A DNA stretch of 64,000 nt from Streptomyces sp. NBRC 110035 (GCF_000829695.1 NZ_BBNN01000020.1:62001-126000); one strand, 5' to 3'; shown: positions 7,764 through 15,985, counted from the first letter of the stretch. Notes: generated by a model not told the origin, from the sequence alone. Translations and numbers: made by a program.

Positions 7764-8732
7764 TCACTTGCCGCCGTTGATGGTGGCTTCGTCGACGGCG
7801 CCCTCCGCGACGCCCCACTTGTCCATGATCTTCCGGTACTCGCCGTTCTCGATCACGGCCTCCAGCGCGGCCTGGAGGGCGTCCCGCAGCTCGGTGTTGG
7901 TCTTGGCGACCGCGATGCCGTACGGGGCGGCCTCGACCTGCTCGCCGACCAGCTCGAAGTCCTTGCCGCCGCCGGAGGTCTTCACGGCGTACGCGGCGAC
8001 CGGGAAGTCGGACGAGCCGGCGTCGGCGCCGCCGGCCCGCAGGCGGGTCTGGGCCTGCTGGTCGTTGTCGAAGGACTCGATGCTGAGCTTCTGGTCCGCC
8101 GGGCACTTCTCGGCCTCGGCCTTGGCGAGGTCCTCGGAGACGGTGCCGCGCTGCAGCACGATCTTCTTGCCGCACAGGTCGGACCAGGTCTTGATGCCCT
8201 GGTCGTCACCCTTCTTGGTGTAGATGGACACGCCGGCCGTGAAGTAGTCGACGAAGTCGACGCCCTCGCCGACCTTCTTGCCGGTCTCGGAGTCGATGCC
8301 TTCCTGGCGGTCCTTGGTGTCGGTCATCGCGGACATCGCGATGTCGTACCGCTTGGAGCGCAGGCCCGTGATCAGGGTGTCGAAGGTGCCGTTCTCGAAC
8401 TCGAACGTCACGCCGAGCTGCTTGCCCATGGCGTCGGCGAGGTCGGGGTCGATGCCGACCGTTTCGCCGGAGTCGTCCTTGAACTCGACCGGGGCGTACG
8501 CGATGTCCGAGCCGACCTTGATGACGCCCTTGTCGCGGATCGCCTGCGGCAGCTTGTCGGCCAGCGGGGCGGCGCTGCCGGCCGCGGTGTCGCCGCCGTC
8601 CGATCCGTTGCCGTTGTCCTTGGTCTGGTCACCGCAGCCGGTGACGAGCAGGGCGCCTGCGACCGCGATCGCGCCAACCGCTGCCAGTCGGGACTTGGCG
8701 GCGGGGGTACGGCGGGTGGTACGTGCGGTCAT
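7764..8732 (-). CDS. Solute-binding lipoprotein of the amino-acid ABC transporter
   Basis: 322 residues from ATG 8732, which has GGAGG upstream; the longer open frame reaching 8894 lacks support. A twin-basic, hydrophobic signal peptide ends in the lipobox LLVTGC (Cys33), so the mature protein is a membrane-anchored lipoprotein. The SBP_bac_3 fold is recognisable: GVIKVGSDIAYAPVEFKDD, VGIDPDLADAMGKQLG, FDTLITGLRSKRYDIAMSAM with a DxxxTxxR-like ligand loop, and AAPYGIAVAK. It captures polar amino acids and delivers them to the permease encoded downstream. It is the first gene of the operon. Confidence 0.92.
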   Translation of the reverse strand: MTARTTRRTPAAKSRLAAVGAIAVAGALLVTGCGDQTKDNGNGSDGGDTAAGSAAPLADKLPQAIRDKGVIKVGSDIAYAPVEFKDDSGETVGIDPDLADAMGKQLGVTFEFENGTFDTLITGLRSKRYDIAMSAMTDTKDRQEGIDSETGKKVGEGVDFVDYFTAGVSIYTKKGDDQGIKTWSDLCGKKIVLQRGTVSEDLAKAEAEKCPADQKLSIESFDNDQQAQTRLRAGGADAGSSDFPVAAYAVKTSGGGKDFELVGEQVEAAPYGIAVAKTNTELRDALQAALEAVIENGEYRKIMDKWGVAEGAVDEATINGGK

Positions 8733-9315
8733 GGTGTTCCTCCGGCGGAAGGGTGGGGTGCCGATGGGGTCGGCCACGGCCGATGGGAATCGGCAGTGCC
8801 GCGAGTCGACGGAAGCACACGTCTTCGAGTGTCGCGACTCTGTGTGATGACCGCATCTTGCCATTCGGACTGCGCCGTTCAGTGGGCTCGCCATGTCAAA
8901 ATCGGATAACAGGTGACGCTCGAACCGCGCTGCTCCGCTCCACCACGGCCGGACAGCCTGCTGGTTTACGCCATCGTGGCCGGAAGATCTCCGGTCTTCG
9001 ATGAGGTGAAGGGCGTTCGGCCGTCGGGTTTGTTACGGCTCGAGCGCTTGCCGAGTCTTCGTCCGGGCCTTGTCCTGAAATGGGTCGATGGGTCCTGGCG
9101 CCCGCATGTGACCTTTGCGTTATGGACTCGTCGCCGAAGGCGTCGGTCCGGTAAGAAGGTGCTTTACACCCCTCATCCGGGGATCGGGGCGCGTGTGCGG
9201 CGCGCCCGTCGTGTCCGAGCCCGACGCATCAACCCACCGGGCCCGGCACGGTCCCGCCCGCTCCTCACCCGGAGCGGCAACCCTCAAACCATGAACGATT
9301 AAGGGGTAAAACCAA
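8733..9315. other. 583-bp divergent intergenic region
   Basis: This gap separates the transporter operon (leftward) from the malic enzyme gene (rightward) and must hold both promoters. I found no convincing gene or RNA, and no clean -35/-10 pair. Base composition is lower in GC than the flanks around 8830-9120, as expected for a regulatory region. Confidence 0.5.
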
Positions 9316-10554
9316 GTGGCAGCGGAGATTGTCAATCCTCGCAGCGACAGCGAAAGCCGGACCGGTCATGAGGAGCAGGACGGAGGGGCGGAGCCCCTCG
9401 AGTCCTTCGACCCGGCATTCGCGCTGCACCGCGGCGGCAAGATGGCCGTGCAGGCCACTGTGCCGCTCCGCGACAAGGACGACCTGTCCCTGGCATACAC
9501 ACCCGGCGTCGCGAAGGTGTGCAGCGCGATCGCCGAGCAGCCGGACCTCGTCCACGACTACACCTGGAAGTCCTCGGTCGTCGCCGTCGTCACGGACGGC
9601 ACGGCCGTGCTGGGGCTCGGTGACATCGGCCCCGGGGCCTCCCTCCCCGTGATGGAGGGCAAGGCGATCCTCTTCAAGCAGTTCGGCGGCGTGGACGCGG
9701 TTCCGCTCGCCCTGGACTGCACCGACGTGGACGAGATCGTCGAGACCGTGGTCCGGCTCGCCCCGTCCTTCGGCGGCGTGAACCTGGAGGACATCTCGGC
9801 GCCCCGGTGCTTCGAGATCGAGCAGCGGCTCCAGGAACTGCTGGACATCCCGGTCTTCCACGACGACCAGCACGGCACCGCGGTCGTGTCGCTGGCGGCG
9901 CTGCGCAACGCGGCGCGGCTGAGCGGGCGGTCCCTGGGCGAGCTGCGGGCCGTGATCTCGGGCGCGGGCGCGGCCGGTGTCGCCATCGCGAAGATGCTCG
10001 TCGAGGCCGGTATCGGCGACATCGCGGTGGCCGACCGCAGGGGTGTCGTCTCACGGGACCGCGAGGACCTCACGCCGGTCAAGCGGGAGGTCGCCCGGTT
10101 CACCAACAAGGCCGGCCTCTCCGGATCGCTGGAGGACGCGCTCGCCGGGGCCGACGTCTTCATCGGCGTCTCCGGCGGTACGGTGGCGGAGGCGGCGGTG
10201 GCGTCGATGGCCGAGGGCGCCTTCGTCTTCGCCATGGCCAACCCCGATCCCGAGGTGCACCCGGAGATCGCCCACAAGTACGCGGCCGTCGTGGCCACCG
10301 GGCGGTCGGACTTCCCGAACCAGATCAACAACGTGCTGGCGTTCCCGGGGATCTTCGCCGGGGCGCTGCAGGTGCGGGCCTCGCGGATCACCGAGGGGAT
10401 GAAGCTGGCGGCGGCCGAGGCGCTGGCGGCCGTGGTCGGAGACGATCTCGCCCCCGACTACGTCATCCCGTCCCCGTTCGACGAGCGGGTCGCGCCGGCG
10501 GTGACCGCGGCGGTCGCCGCGGCGGCCCGTGCGGAGGGCGTCGCCCGCCGCTGA
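9316..10554 (+). CDS. NAD(P)-dependent malic enzyme
   Basis: A 412-residue short-form malic enzyme starting at GTG 9316. Conserved elements are LSLAYTPGVAKVCSAI with the catalytic Tyr, the GKAILFKQFGGVD lysine segment, PVFHDDQHGTAVV with the metal-binding acids, the dinucleotide fold ISGAGAAGVAIAKML, and the second cofactor/substrate block VFAMANPDPEVHPE and FPNQINNVLAFPG. It converts malate to pyruvate and CO2 with NAD(P)H production, linking the TCA cycle to pyruvate and supplying NADPH for lipid and antibiotic synthesis. It is monocistronic and ends at a perfect 15-bp hairpin. Confidence 0.95.
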   Translation: MAAEIVNPRSDSESRTGHEEQDGGAEPLESFDPAFALHRGGKMAVQATVPLRDKDDLSLAYTPGVAKVCSAIAEQPDLVHDYTWKSSVVAVVTDGTAVLGLGDIGPGASLPVMEGKAILFKQFGGVDAVPLALDCTDVDEIVETVVRLAPSFGGVNLEDISAPRCFEIEQRLQELLDIPVFHDDQHGTAVVSLAALRNAARLSGRSLGELRAVISGAGAAGVAIAKMLVEAGIGDIAVADRRGVVSRDREDLTPVKREVARFTNKAGLSGSLEDALAGADVFIGVSGGTVAEAAVASMAEGAFVFAMANPDPEVHPEIAHKYAAVVATGRSDFPNQINNVLAFPGIFAGALQVRASRITEGMKLAAAEALAAVVGDDLAPDYVIPSPFDERVAPAVTAAVAAAARAEGVARR

Positions 10555-10569
10555 GGCGCGCGAAGGTGT

Positions 10570-10601
10570 GTCGGCCCCGTCCACCCGTGGACGGGGCCGA
10601 C
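10570..10601 (+). terminator. 15-bp perfect hairpin after malic enzyme gene
   Basis: GTCGGCCCCGTCCAC (10570-10584) pairs perfectly with 10587-10601 over a 2-nt spacer, 15 nt after the stop. No T tract follows. Confidence 0.8.
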
Positions 10602-10694
10602 TCGCGTGTGTGGTTCGAGGCGCGGTGGCAAGAAGGCGTGTCTCACAGCGACACCTTGTTCCGCCAGGAGGACGGGCGGCCTATCGTCAAGGCC

Positions 10695-11660
10695 ATGTTC
10701 GCTGTCTACGCCGCTCGAATCGACCGTGACCAGCCGCTTTCCGGTCTGGAGCTGGGGGAGCGCCCAGCTCCCGAGGCCCACCCCGGCTGGAGCACCGTGA
10801 CCGTGAAGGCCGCCTCCCTCAATCACCACGACCTGTGGTCCCTGCGGGGCGTCGGCCTTCCGGAGGACCGGCTGCCGATGATCCTCGGCTGCGACGCCGC
10901 CGGGGTCGACGAGGACGGCAACGAGGTCGTCCTGCACTCCGTGATCGGACAGACCGGCCACGGGGTGGGTCCCGAAGAACCCCGGTCGATCCTGACGGAG
11001 CGCTACCCCGGCACGTTCGCCGAGCAGGTCGCCGTGCCCACCTGGAACGTCCTGCCCAAGCCGAAGGAACTGTCCTTCGAGGAGGCGGCCTGCCTGCCCA
11101 CGGCCTGGCTGACCGCGTACCGGATGCTGTTCACCAACGCCGGGGTGCGGCCCGGCGACTCCGTACTGGTGCAGGGCGCCGGCGGAGGCGTCGCCACCGC
11201 CGCGATCGTGCTCGGCAGGGCCGCGGGGCTGCGGGTGTTCGCCACCAGCCGCGACGAGGCGAAGCGGAAGCGGGCTCTGGAGCTGGGCGCCGTGGAGGCG
11301 CTGGAGTCCGGGGCTCGGCTGCCGCAGCGGGTCGACGCGGTCATCGAGACGGTGGGGGCCGCCACCTGGTCCCACTCGGTGAAGTCGCTGCGGCCCGGCG
11401 GCACGCTGGTGATCTCCGGCGCCACCAGCGGTGACCGGCCCTCGCACGCCGAGCTGACCCGGATCTTCTTCCTGGAGCTCAGGGTCGTCGGGTCGACGAT
11501 GGGCGGCAAGGACGAACTGGAGGACCTGCTCGCCTTCTGCGCCGCCGCCGGGGTGCGTCCCGTCATCGACGAGGTGCTGCCCATGGACCGGGCCCGGGAG
11601 GGGTTCGAGCGCATGGAGACGGGCGGGCAGTTCGGAAAGATCGTGCTCACTGCTCCGTAG
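10695..11660 (+). CDS. Zinc-independent alcohol dehydrogenase/quinone oxidoreductase-like protein
   Basis: 321 residues from ATG 10695. A possible -10 (TATCGT, 10683-10688) directly precedes it and no good ribosome site is seen, so it may be leaderless. The MDR fold is clear: VKAASLNHHDLWSLRG, GCDAAGVVDE-type core, the LPTAWLTAYRMLF substrate loop, the Rossmann turn VLVQGAGGGVATAA, and SLRPGGTLVISGATSG. The Cys/Glu ligands for structural zinc are absent, as in the QOR subfamily, which reduces quinones or enones with NADPH. The substrate is unknown. A hairpin follows at 11711. Confidence 0.85.
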   Translation: MFAVYAARIDRDQPLSGLELGERPAPEAHPGWSTVTVKAASLNHHDLWSLRGVGLPEDRLPMILGCDAAGVDEDGNEVVLHSVIGQTGHGVGPEEPRSILTERYPGTFAEQVAVPTWNVLPKPKELSFEEAACLPTAWLTAYRMLFTNAGVRPGDSVLVQGAGGGVATAAIVLGRAAGLRVFATSRDEAKRKRALELGAVEALESGARLPQRVDAVIETVGAATWSHSVKSLRPGGTLVISGATSGDRPSHAELTRIFFLELRVVGSTMGGKDELEDLLAFCAAAGVRPVIDEVLPMDRAREGFERMETGGQFGKIVLTAP

Positions 11661-11710
11661 CCGCACGGCGGTACGCCGCCCAGTCCCGACGCCTCTCGCG
11701 GTGGGTGTTC

Positions 11711-11739
11711 ACGGCCGGTCCGGTTTCCGGGCCGGCCGT
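11711..11739 (+). terminator. Hairpin terminator after the oxidoreductase gene
   Basis: ACGGCCGG (11711-11718) pairs with CCGGCCGT (11732-11739), with an inner CCGG/CCGG extension across one mismatch. It separates the oxidoreductase transcript from the HTH/Clp-N promoter that begins seven bases later. Confidence 0.65.
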
Positions 11740-11745
11740 CGGAAT

Positions 11746-11792
11746 GTCAACTGGGGTTGACGTGCGCGAGATTGTCAACGTACGTTGACGGC
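11746..11792 (+). promoter_or_regulatory. Promoter with two GTCAAC-N4-GTTGAC operators
   Basis: Site 1, GTCAACTGGGGTTGAC (11746-11761), and site 2, the perfect palindrome GTCAACGTACGTTGAC (11774-11789), share the pattern GTCAAC-N4-GTTGAC, 28 bp apart. A sigma-70-type promoter fits exactly: -35 TTGACG (11757-11762) inside site 1, an 18-bp spacer, and -10 TACGTT (11781-11786) inside site 2. The -10 ends 6 nt before the ATG, so the transcript is probably leaderless. Occupied operators would block both promoter elements. Confidence 0.82.
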
Positions 11793-12002
11793 ATGACCGA
11801 GGCAACCGATCTTGCCGAGCGGGCGGGTGACCGCGATCCACGGGTCGGCCTGCGGGCCGTCGCCGCGCTGCGCAGGCTGCTGGAGCAGTTGGAGGCCGTG
11901 CAGGTGCGCAACGCGCGCAATCGCGGCTGGTCGTGGCAGGAGATCGCCAACGAGCTCGGAGTGAGCAGGCAGGCCGTGCACAAGAAGTACGGGAGGCATT
12001 GA
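11793..12002 (+). CDS. Small HTH DNA-binding protein, probable autorepressor of the Clp-N gene
   Basis: A 69-residue protein from ATG 11793. The N-terminal half is a helical leucine-rich stretch (ALRRLLEQLEAVQVRNARN) that could dimerise. The C-terminal half is a clear helix-turn-helix, GWSWQEIANELGVSRQAVHKKYG, of the sigma-region-4/Fis-like kind. No ribosome site is possible between the -10 and the start. The stop overlaps the next ATG by one base, so expression is coupled to the Clp N-domain gene. The twin palindromes in its promoter make autoregulation likely. A longer frame from 11757 would read through the operator and is rejected. Confidence 0.8.
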   Translation: MTEATDLAERAGDRDPRVGLRAVAALRRLLEQLEAVQVRNARNRGWSWQEIANELGVSRQAVHKKYGRH

Positions 12003-12568
12003 TGTTCGAGCGGTTCACGAAGGATGCCCGCGCCGTGGTGAAGGGGGCGGTCGAGCATGCAGAAAAGGCGGGAGCACGGCATGTCGACGCCGACCACCTG
12101 CTGCTGGCCCTGATCGACCGGGAGGGCGGCCGGGGTTCGTTCGCGCTGGCCGCTCTCGGACTCGCCGAGCGACGGGACTCGGTGCGGGCCGCGGTGGGAA
12201 GGGCGCGCCGGAGGGCCGGGCTGACCCAGGCCGAGACCGACGCGCTGGCCGGGCTCGGCATCGATGCCACGGAGATCGCCGCCAGGGTGGAGGACGTGCA
12301 CGGTCCCGGAGCCATGTCCCGTGACGGGAGGAGCGCCGGCCGGTGGCGCTCGGGGCACCGGCCCTTCACCAGGGAGGCCAAGGACGCCCTGACGAGCGCC
12401 CTGCGTGTCGCCACCGACCGCCACGACCGCCGCATCGGCGACGAACACCTCCTGCTGGCCCTGACCGTCCGCCCCGGCATTCCGGCAGAGGTCCTCGCGG
12501 ATCACGGCGTCACGTACGAGTCCCTGGCGAGGGTCCTGTACGGCGACGGGGAGGCCAGGGCAGGCTGA
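12002..12568 (+). CDS. Stand-alone Clp N-domain protein (ClpC-NTD-like, no ATPase)
   Basis: 188 residues with two Clp_N repeats. The first starts MFERFTKDARAVVKGAVEHA and includes HVDADHLLLALID. The second starts FTREAKDALTSALRVA (~residue 118) and includes RIGDEHLLLALTVRPG. This is the fold that ClpC/ClpA use to bind adaptors and substrates, but no AAA+ module follows: there is no Walker A, and the protein ends at 188. Such proteins may compete for adaptors, substrates or ClpC-binding antibiotics. In mycobacteria ClpC2 is a comparable truncated form. The gene is translationally coupled to the HTH gene (TGATG overlap) and ends before a strong hairpin. Confidence 0.88.
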   Translation: MFERFTKDARAVVKGAVEHAEKAGARHVDADHLLLALIDREGGRGSFALAALGLAERRDSVRAAVGRARRRAGLTQAETDALAGLGIDATEIAARVEDVHGPGAMSRDGRSAGRWRSGHRPFTREAKDALTSALRVATDRHDRRIGDEHLLLALTVRPGIPAEVLADHGVTYESLARVLYGDGEARAG

Positions 12569-12617
12569 GCGACCGTGGGAGCCGAACGGACCGGGCGCGT
12601 AGGCCGGCCAGAGGGGC

Positions 12618-12652
12618 GGGATCCGGCCGGGACGGACGCCCGGTCGGATCCC
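12618..12652 (+). terminator. Hairpin terminator after Clp-N gene
   Basis: GGGATCCG (12618-12625) pairs with CGGATCCC (12645-12652). The stem continues with CCGGG/CCCGG across a G/T mismatch and closes on a 7-nt loop, 50 nt after the stop. Confidence 0.75.
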
Positions 12653-12799
12653 GGCCGTCCGTCAGGGCGCCTGCACGGGCTCTGCCGCGGACGCGTGGCG
12701 GGCGGGCGTCGCGGAGCCGGCCGGGGAGGCCGGGCCGGGGATCGCGCGGTGCGGGTTGCGTGCGGTCGCGGGCCGGGTGGGCCCGGGCGTGCCGGAGGC

Positions 12800-13861
12800 T
12801 CAGGGCTTCGGGGGGTGAAGGAGGGCTCCGATCCGGGCTGCGGCCGTGGACAGGTGGTGGCGGGCTTCGCGGAGCTGGTCCGGGGTGATGCCGTGGTCGC
12901 GGGTCGCGTCGCGGATGTCGTCCCGGAAGCGGTCCAGCAGGCGGTCCAGGTCGCGCGCGGGGTCACCGGCGGAGTCCGTGGCGCCCTCGTGCGCCCACGC
13001 CGGGGTGTAGTCGGCGGGGAAGTCCTCCGGTGTCCGGGAGTACGACGGTCCGGGCGCCGGGGCGCCGCTCTCCGTGCCGGTACGGCCGAAGCCGAAGTCC
13101 TTGCCGAACTCGCCCACCTCCTTGACCAGCTCACCCAGGCCCTCGCGCAGGCCCGTCGGCCAGTCACCCCGTGAGAAGTGGTCCTGCATCTGCTCCTGGA
13201 CCCGCCGGGCGATGCGCTGCACCTCCTCCTGGGCCTGGGCGGCGGCCCGGTCCTGGGCCTCCTTGGCCTGACGGCGGGCACGCTGTGCCTCGTCGCGGGC
13301 GCGGCGGCTCTCGTCCTTCGCGCGCCGGGCCTGTTCCTTCCACTCCTGCTTGGCGCGGCGCATCTCCTCCTTCGCGGCGCGCCAGGCCTCGTTGTCGCCG
13401 AGGCCCGTGAAGTCACTGCCGGAGGCAGAGCCGGTGCCGGCCCCGCCCGGTGCCTCCGCGTCACGGCCGCCCTTGCGGGCCTGGCCGGCGGCGGCACGCA
13501 TCTCGCGGCGCAGGTCGCCCGCCGCACCGCGGACGTCGGCCCGGATCTCGGCGGCCAGCTCGGCGACCGACTCCCGGATCTCCAGTTCCAGGTCGACCAG
13601 CTCGCCGCTGCGGTCGGCCAGTTCGGCACGGCCGGCGTCCGTGATCGAGTACACCTTGCGGCCGCCCTCGGTGGTGTGGGTGACCAGGCCCTCGGCCTCC
13701 AGCTTGGCCAGGCGCGGGTAGACCGTGCCCGCCGACGGCGCGTAGAGCCCCTGGAAGCGCTCCTCGAGCAGACGGATCACCTCGTAGCCGTGGCGCGGTG
13801 CCTCGTCCAGCAGCTTCAGCAGGTAGAGGCGGAGACGGCCGTGGGCGAAGACGGGGGGCAT
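12800..13861 (-). CDS. PadR-family regulator with long charged coiled-coil extension
   Basis: 353 residues, much longer than the usual 110-180 for PadR. The N-terminal winged helix (residues 1-85: LRLYLLKLLDEAPRHGYEV, GLYAPSAGTVYPRLAKLEAEGLV, KVYSITDAGRAEL) is typical. Residues ~95-260 are rich in Arg/Glu/Ala with an evident heptad pattern (EEMRRAKQEWKEQARRAKDE), predicting a long coiled coil. The C-terminal ~55 residues (LDRLLDRFRDDIRDATRDHG onward) form a second helical unit. It lies one base from the DUF4097 gene, so the two form an operon, and PadR probably controls it through the palindromes near 14.92 kb. Confidence 0.88.
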   Translation of the reverse strand: MPPVFAHGRLRLYLLKLLDEAPRHGYEVIRLLEERFQGLYAPSAGTVYPRLAKLEAEGLVTHTTEGGRKVYSITDAGRAELADRSGELVDLELEIRESVAELAAEIRADVRGAAGDLRREMRAAAGQARKGGRDAEAPGGAGTGSASGSDFTGLGDNEAWRAAKEEMRRAKQEWKEQARRAKDESRRARDEAQRARRQAKEAQDRAAAQAQEEVQRIARRVQEQMQDHFSRGDWPTGLREGLGELVKEVGEFGKDFGFGRTGTESGAPAPGPSYSRTPEDFPADYTPAWAHEGATDSAGDPARDLDRLLDRFRDDIRDATRDHGITPDQLREARHHLSTAAARIGALLHPPKP

Positions 13862-13862
13862 G

Positions 13863-14783
13863 TCAGAGCACCTTCTTGTCGGTCGGGCCGTCGGCGGGGC
13901 CGCCGGGTGCGGCGTCGGAGGGGCCGGGGCTCGGGGCGGAAGGGTTCCCCGAGCCGTCCCACGGTCCGCTCTCCTCCGTGTGGGGCGGGCGGCGCAGCAG
14001 GGCGATGGAGCCGGAGACGGTGGTGGCCCGCAGCTTGCCGGTGCCCGCGCCCAGCCGGCCGGTTATCTTGTGGGCGCCCCACTGGCCGTGCACCCGCAGG
14101 CCGTCGAAGGCGTTGGAGACGGCGCCGCTCGCCGTGTTGGCCTCGACCTCGGCATCCGCCGGATCGGGCAGCCGGATCGCGATCTCGCCGGAGACGCTGG
14201 TCAGCCGGATGTCGGTGGGACCATCGGCGGCGAGGTCCACGATCATGGAGCCGCTGACCGACTCCGCCCGCACGGTGGAGCCGGAGCCGTCGACCACGGT
14301 GAGGTCGCCGGAGACGGAGTGGAAGCGGAGGTCACCGGTGACGGACTGGGCCTCGACGTTCCCGGACACGGTGTCCGCGCGGACCGGGCCGGCGAGGGCG
14401 ACCAGGGTCGCGTCGCCCGTGACGCCCTGCAGCACGGACGGCCCCTTGACCCCGGAGACGACGGCGGCGGCGCCGACCACTCCCACCTCGACCCGGGTGT
14501 GGGCCGGAACGGCCAGGGAGACCACCGCGCTGCGGCGCCAGCGCTTGCTGTCCAGCCACTTGAGGAAGCCCTTCCAGGGCAGGTCCTCGTAGGCCACCGT
14601 CAGGACACCGTCCCGCTGGGTCACCACCAGGGGCGGTCCCTCGATCTCGGAGACCTCCAGCCGGGCGGAACCCTCGTCCGTGCCCACCACGTTCACCGTT
14701 CCGTTGACGAGGCGGACGTTGAGCTCGGTCACTGGATCGTCGAAAGTGAGCTTCTCGGGCCCCGAGACGGACCTTTCGGACAT
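13863..14783 (-). CDS. DUF4097-family beta-helix protein
   Basis: 306 residues. The sequence has the pattern of short beta-strands repeated about every 18-22 residues, with recurring SGxxxV turns (VSGNVEAQSV, VSGDLTVVDG, VSGSMIVDLA, VSGEIAIRL, ASGAVSNA). This is the DUF4097 right-handed beta-solenoid found in LiaI-LiaF-type envelope-stress systems. There is no signal peptide and no membrane span, so it is probably cytoplasmic. The tail after ~residue 260 is Pro/Gly-rich. It precedes the padR gene (1-nt gap) and has a leader with 10-bp repeats. Its function is unknown; a role as partner or sensor for the PadR regulator is inferred from linkage. Confidence 0.85.
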   Translation of the reverse strand: MSERSVSGPEKLTFDDPVTELNVRLVNGTVNVVGTDEGSARLEVSEIEGPPLVVTQRDGVLTVAYEDLPWKGFLKWLDSKRWRRSAVVSLAVPAHTRVEVGVVGAAAVVSGVKGPSVLQGVTGDATLVALAGPVRADTVSGNVEAQSVTGDLRFHSVSGDLTVVDGSGSTVRAESVSGSMIVDLAADGPTDIRLTSVSGEIAIRLPDPADAEVEANTASGAVSNAFDGLRVHGQWGAHKITGRLGAGTGKLRATTVSGSIALLRRPPHTEESGPWDGSGNPSAPSPGPSDAAPGGPADGPTDKKVL

Positions 14784-14820
14784 GGTGGAACCTCCTGGGG
14801 CGGGTTGCCGGACTGTCTGG

Positions 14821-14850
14821 ACGACGGAGAACGACGGAGAACGACGGAGA
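14821..14850 (-). repeat. Three tandem 10-bp repeats in the DUF4097 leader
   Basis: ACGACGGAGA is repeated exactly three times (14821-14850). In the DUF4097 mRNA it reads as a pyrimidine-rich TCTCCGTCGT series about 40 nt before the start codon. Confidence 0.8.
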
Positions 14851-14908
14851 ACGCCGGGGGTGGCGCGGTGCGGTGAGAGGTGCGGTGCTTGGCCGCACGC
14901 ACGCCACG

Positions 14909-14949
14909 ACGCGCCATATCGCGTCTCACGTAATTCACGATATATCGCG
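14909..14949. promoter_or_regulatory. Paired ATATCGCG-containing palindromes, candidate PadR operators
   Basis: ACGCGCCATATCGCGT (14909-14924) has perfect 5-bp outer arms. CGATATATCG (14938-14947) is a perfect 10-bp palindrome. Both share ATATCGCG (14916-14923 and 14942-14949), 26 bp apart. This AT-rich patch in GC-rich DNA lies in the gap between the padR operon and the divergent gene at 15024, and may control both. Confidence 0.55.
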
Positions 14950-15023
14950 GACGGGGAAAGTCAAGGCACCCGTTCCGGCGAGTGGTCGCCATGCGGAAAG
15001 GGGAATTGTCCTACGGTGTGACC

Positions 15024-15953
15024 ATGTCGACGGAACAGTCCCAGGTCGCGGGCCGGGCCCGTCCCGTGCCGGGAGCCCTGCTGCTGTGCCGTGCGGAGGC
15101 CGGATCCGTCGTCCCCGCCGCCCGGCTGCTGCACGAACGCATGCTGCTCTCCCGAGCCGGTGACGAATGGAGTGTGCTCGTCCCCGAGGGCGGGCCCTGG
15201 CGGTCCGGCACGGACCCGGTGGACCGGGTGGTCCACGGCTGGGCCATCGCGCTCACCGTCGGTGTCTCCTGGCCGGTGCTGGCCCTGTGGTGGGACGGAG
15301 AGCGGGCCGGGTTCACCCTTGCCGCCGGCTTCCGCAGTCCGGTCGGCTACGTGTGGCTGGCCGACGGCACGCCGGCCGGCATGGAGGAGGCCATGCGCAC
15401 CTTCGCGGGCCGGCTCGGCCTCGACCCGGTCCTGGACATGCAGGCCCTGGACGAGCTGACCAAGCCCGATTCCGCCGCCGACGCCGCCGCGCGGCTGAGC
15501 GGCGTCCTCGCCGTCCTCACCCGTGCGGGCGTATCCCTGCCTCCGGGACTCGTCCCCGGCGAGAACGCCGACGGACTGCTCGAAGCGGCCCGGCTCCAGC
15601 CGGACACCCGCCGGATCGAGGCGGACGGGAGCAGTGAGAAGGACGGGAACGTTGAGGGGGACGGGAGCGGCGAGGAGGACGAAAGCGGTATGAGCGCTAC
15701 GGACCGGCCGGACGGCATCTCCGCCCCCCGGCACCCCGCCCCCCGGCCCTCCCGCGCGGGCGGCCCGCCGTCCGTACCCGCCGTGCCCGCCGTCGTGCCC
15801 GTCCCGGCCCTCGCCCAGATGGCCGCAGGCCTGCCGCTGGCCGTCTGGGGCCTACGCCACCGCAGCGGCGGCTGGATCGTGGCGGGGGCGCTCCTGTTCG
15901 CCCACGGCGCCGTCACGCTGGCCGACCACACCCTCACCCACCCGCGCGACTGA
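15024..15953 (+). CDS. Hypothetical protein with C-terminal membrane hairpin
   Basis: 309 residues from ATG 15024. TACGGT at 15012-15017 could be a -10 for a leaderless message; an in-frame ATG at 14991 is an alternative. Residues 10-130 look like a compact alpha/beta domain (LLLCRAEAGSVVPAARLLHERM, WAIALTVGVSWPVLALWWD). Residues ~195-225 are acidic and low-complexity (SSEKDGNVEGDGSGEEDESG), followed by a Pro-rich stretch. The last 45 residues form two hydrophobic segments (LAQMAAGLPLAVWGL and WIVAGALLFAHGAVTLA). No known family is recognised. It is divergent from the DUF4097/padR operon. Confidence 0.6.
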   Translation: MSTEQSQVAGRARPVPGALLLCRAEAGSVVPAARLLHERMLLSRAGDEWSVLVPEGGPWRSGTDPVDRVVHGWAIALTVGVSWPVLALWWDGERAGFTLAAGFRSPVGYVWLADGTPAGMEEAMRTFAGRLGLDPVLDMQALDELTKPDSAADAAARLSGVLAVLTRAGVSLPPGLVPGENADGLLEAARLQPDTRRIEADGSSEKDGNVEGDGSGEEDESGMSATDRPDGISAPRHPAPRPSRAGGPPSVPAVPAVVPVPALAQMAAGLPLAVWGLRHRSGGWIVAGALLFAHGAVTLADHTLTHPRD

Positions 15954-15985
15954 ACCCGCGCGGCCAGGGCCAGGCCCTCCTCCTC

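Noticed and set aside
9807..10692. Long rightward open frame (9807 onward) in frame with the oxidoreductase
   Set aside because: It is Arg/Gly-rich and runs in another frame over the malic enzyme gene. Only the part from 10695 has family motifs.
11757..11792. Upstream GTG/ATG start of the small HTH gene (11757)
   Set aside because: It would place coding sequence across the -35 and -10 and the palindromes. The promoter reading with ATG 11793 is better.
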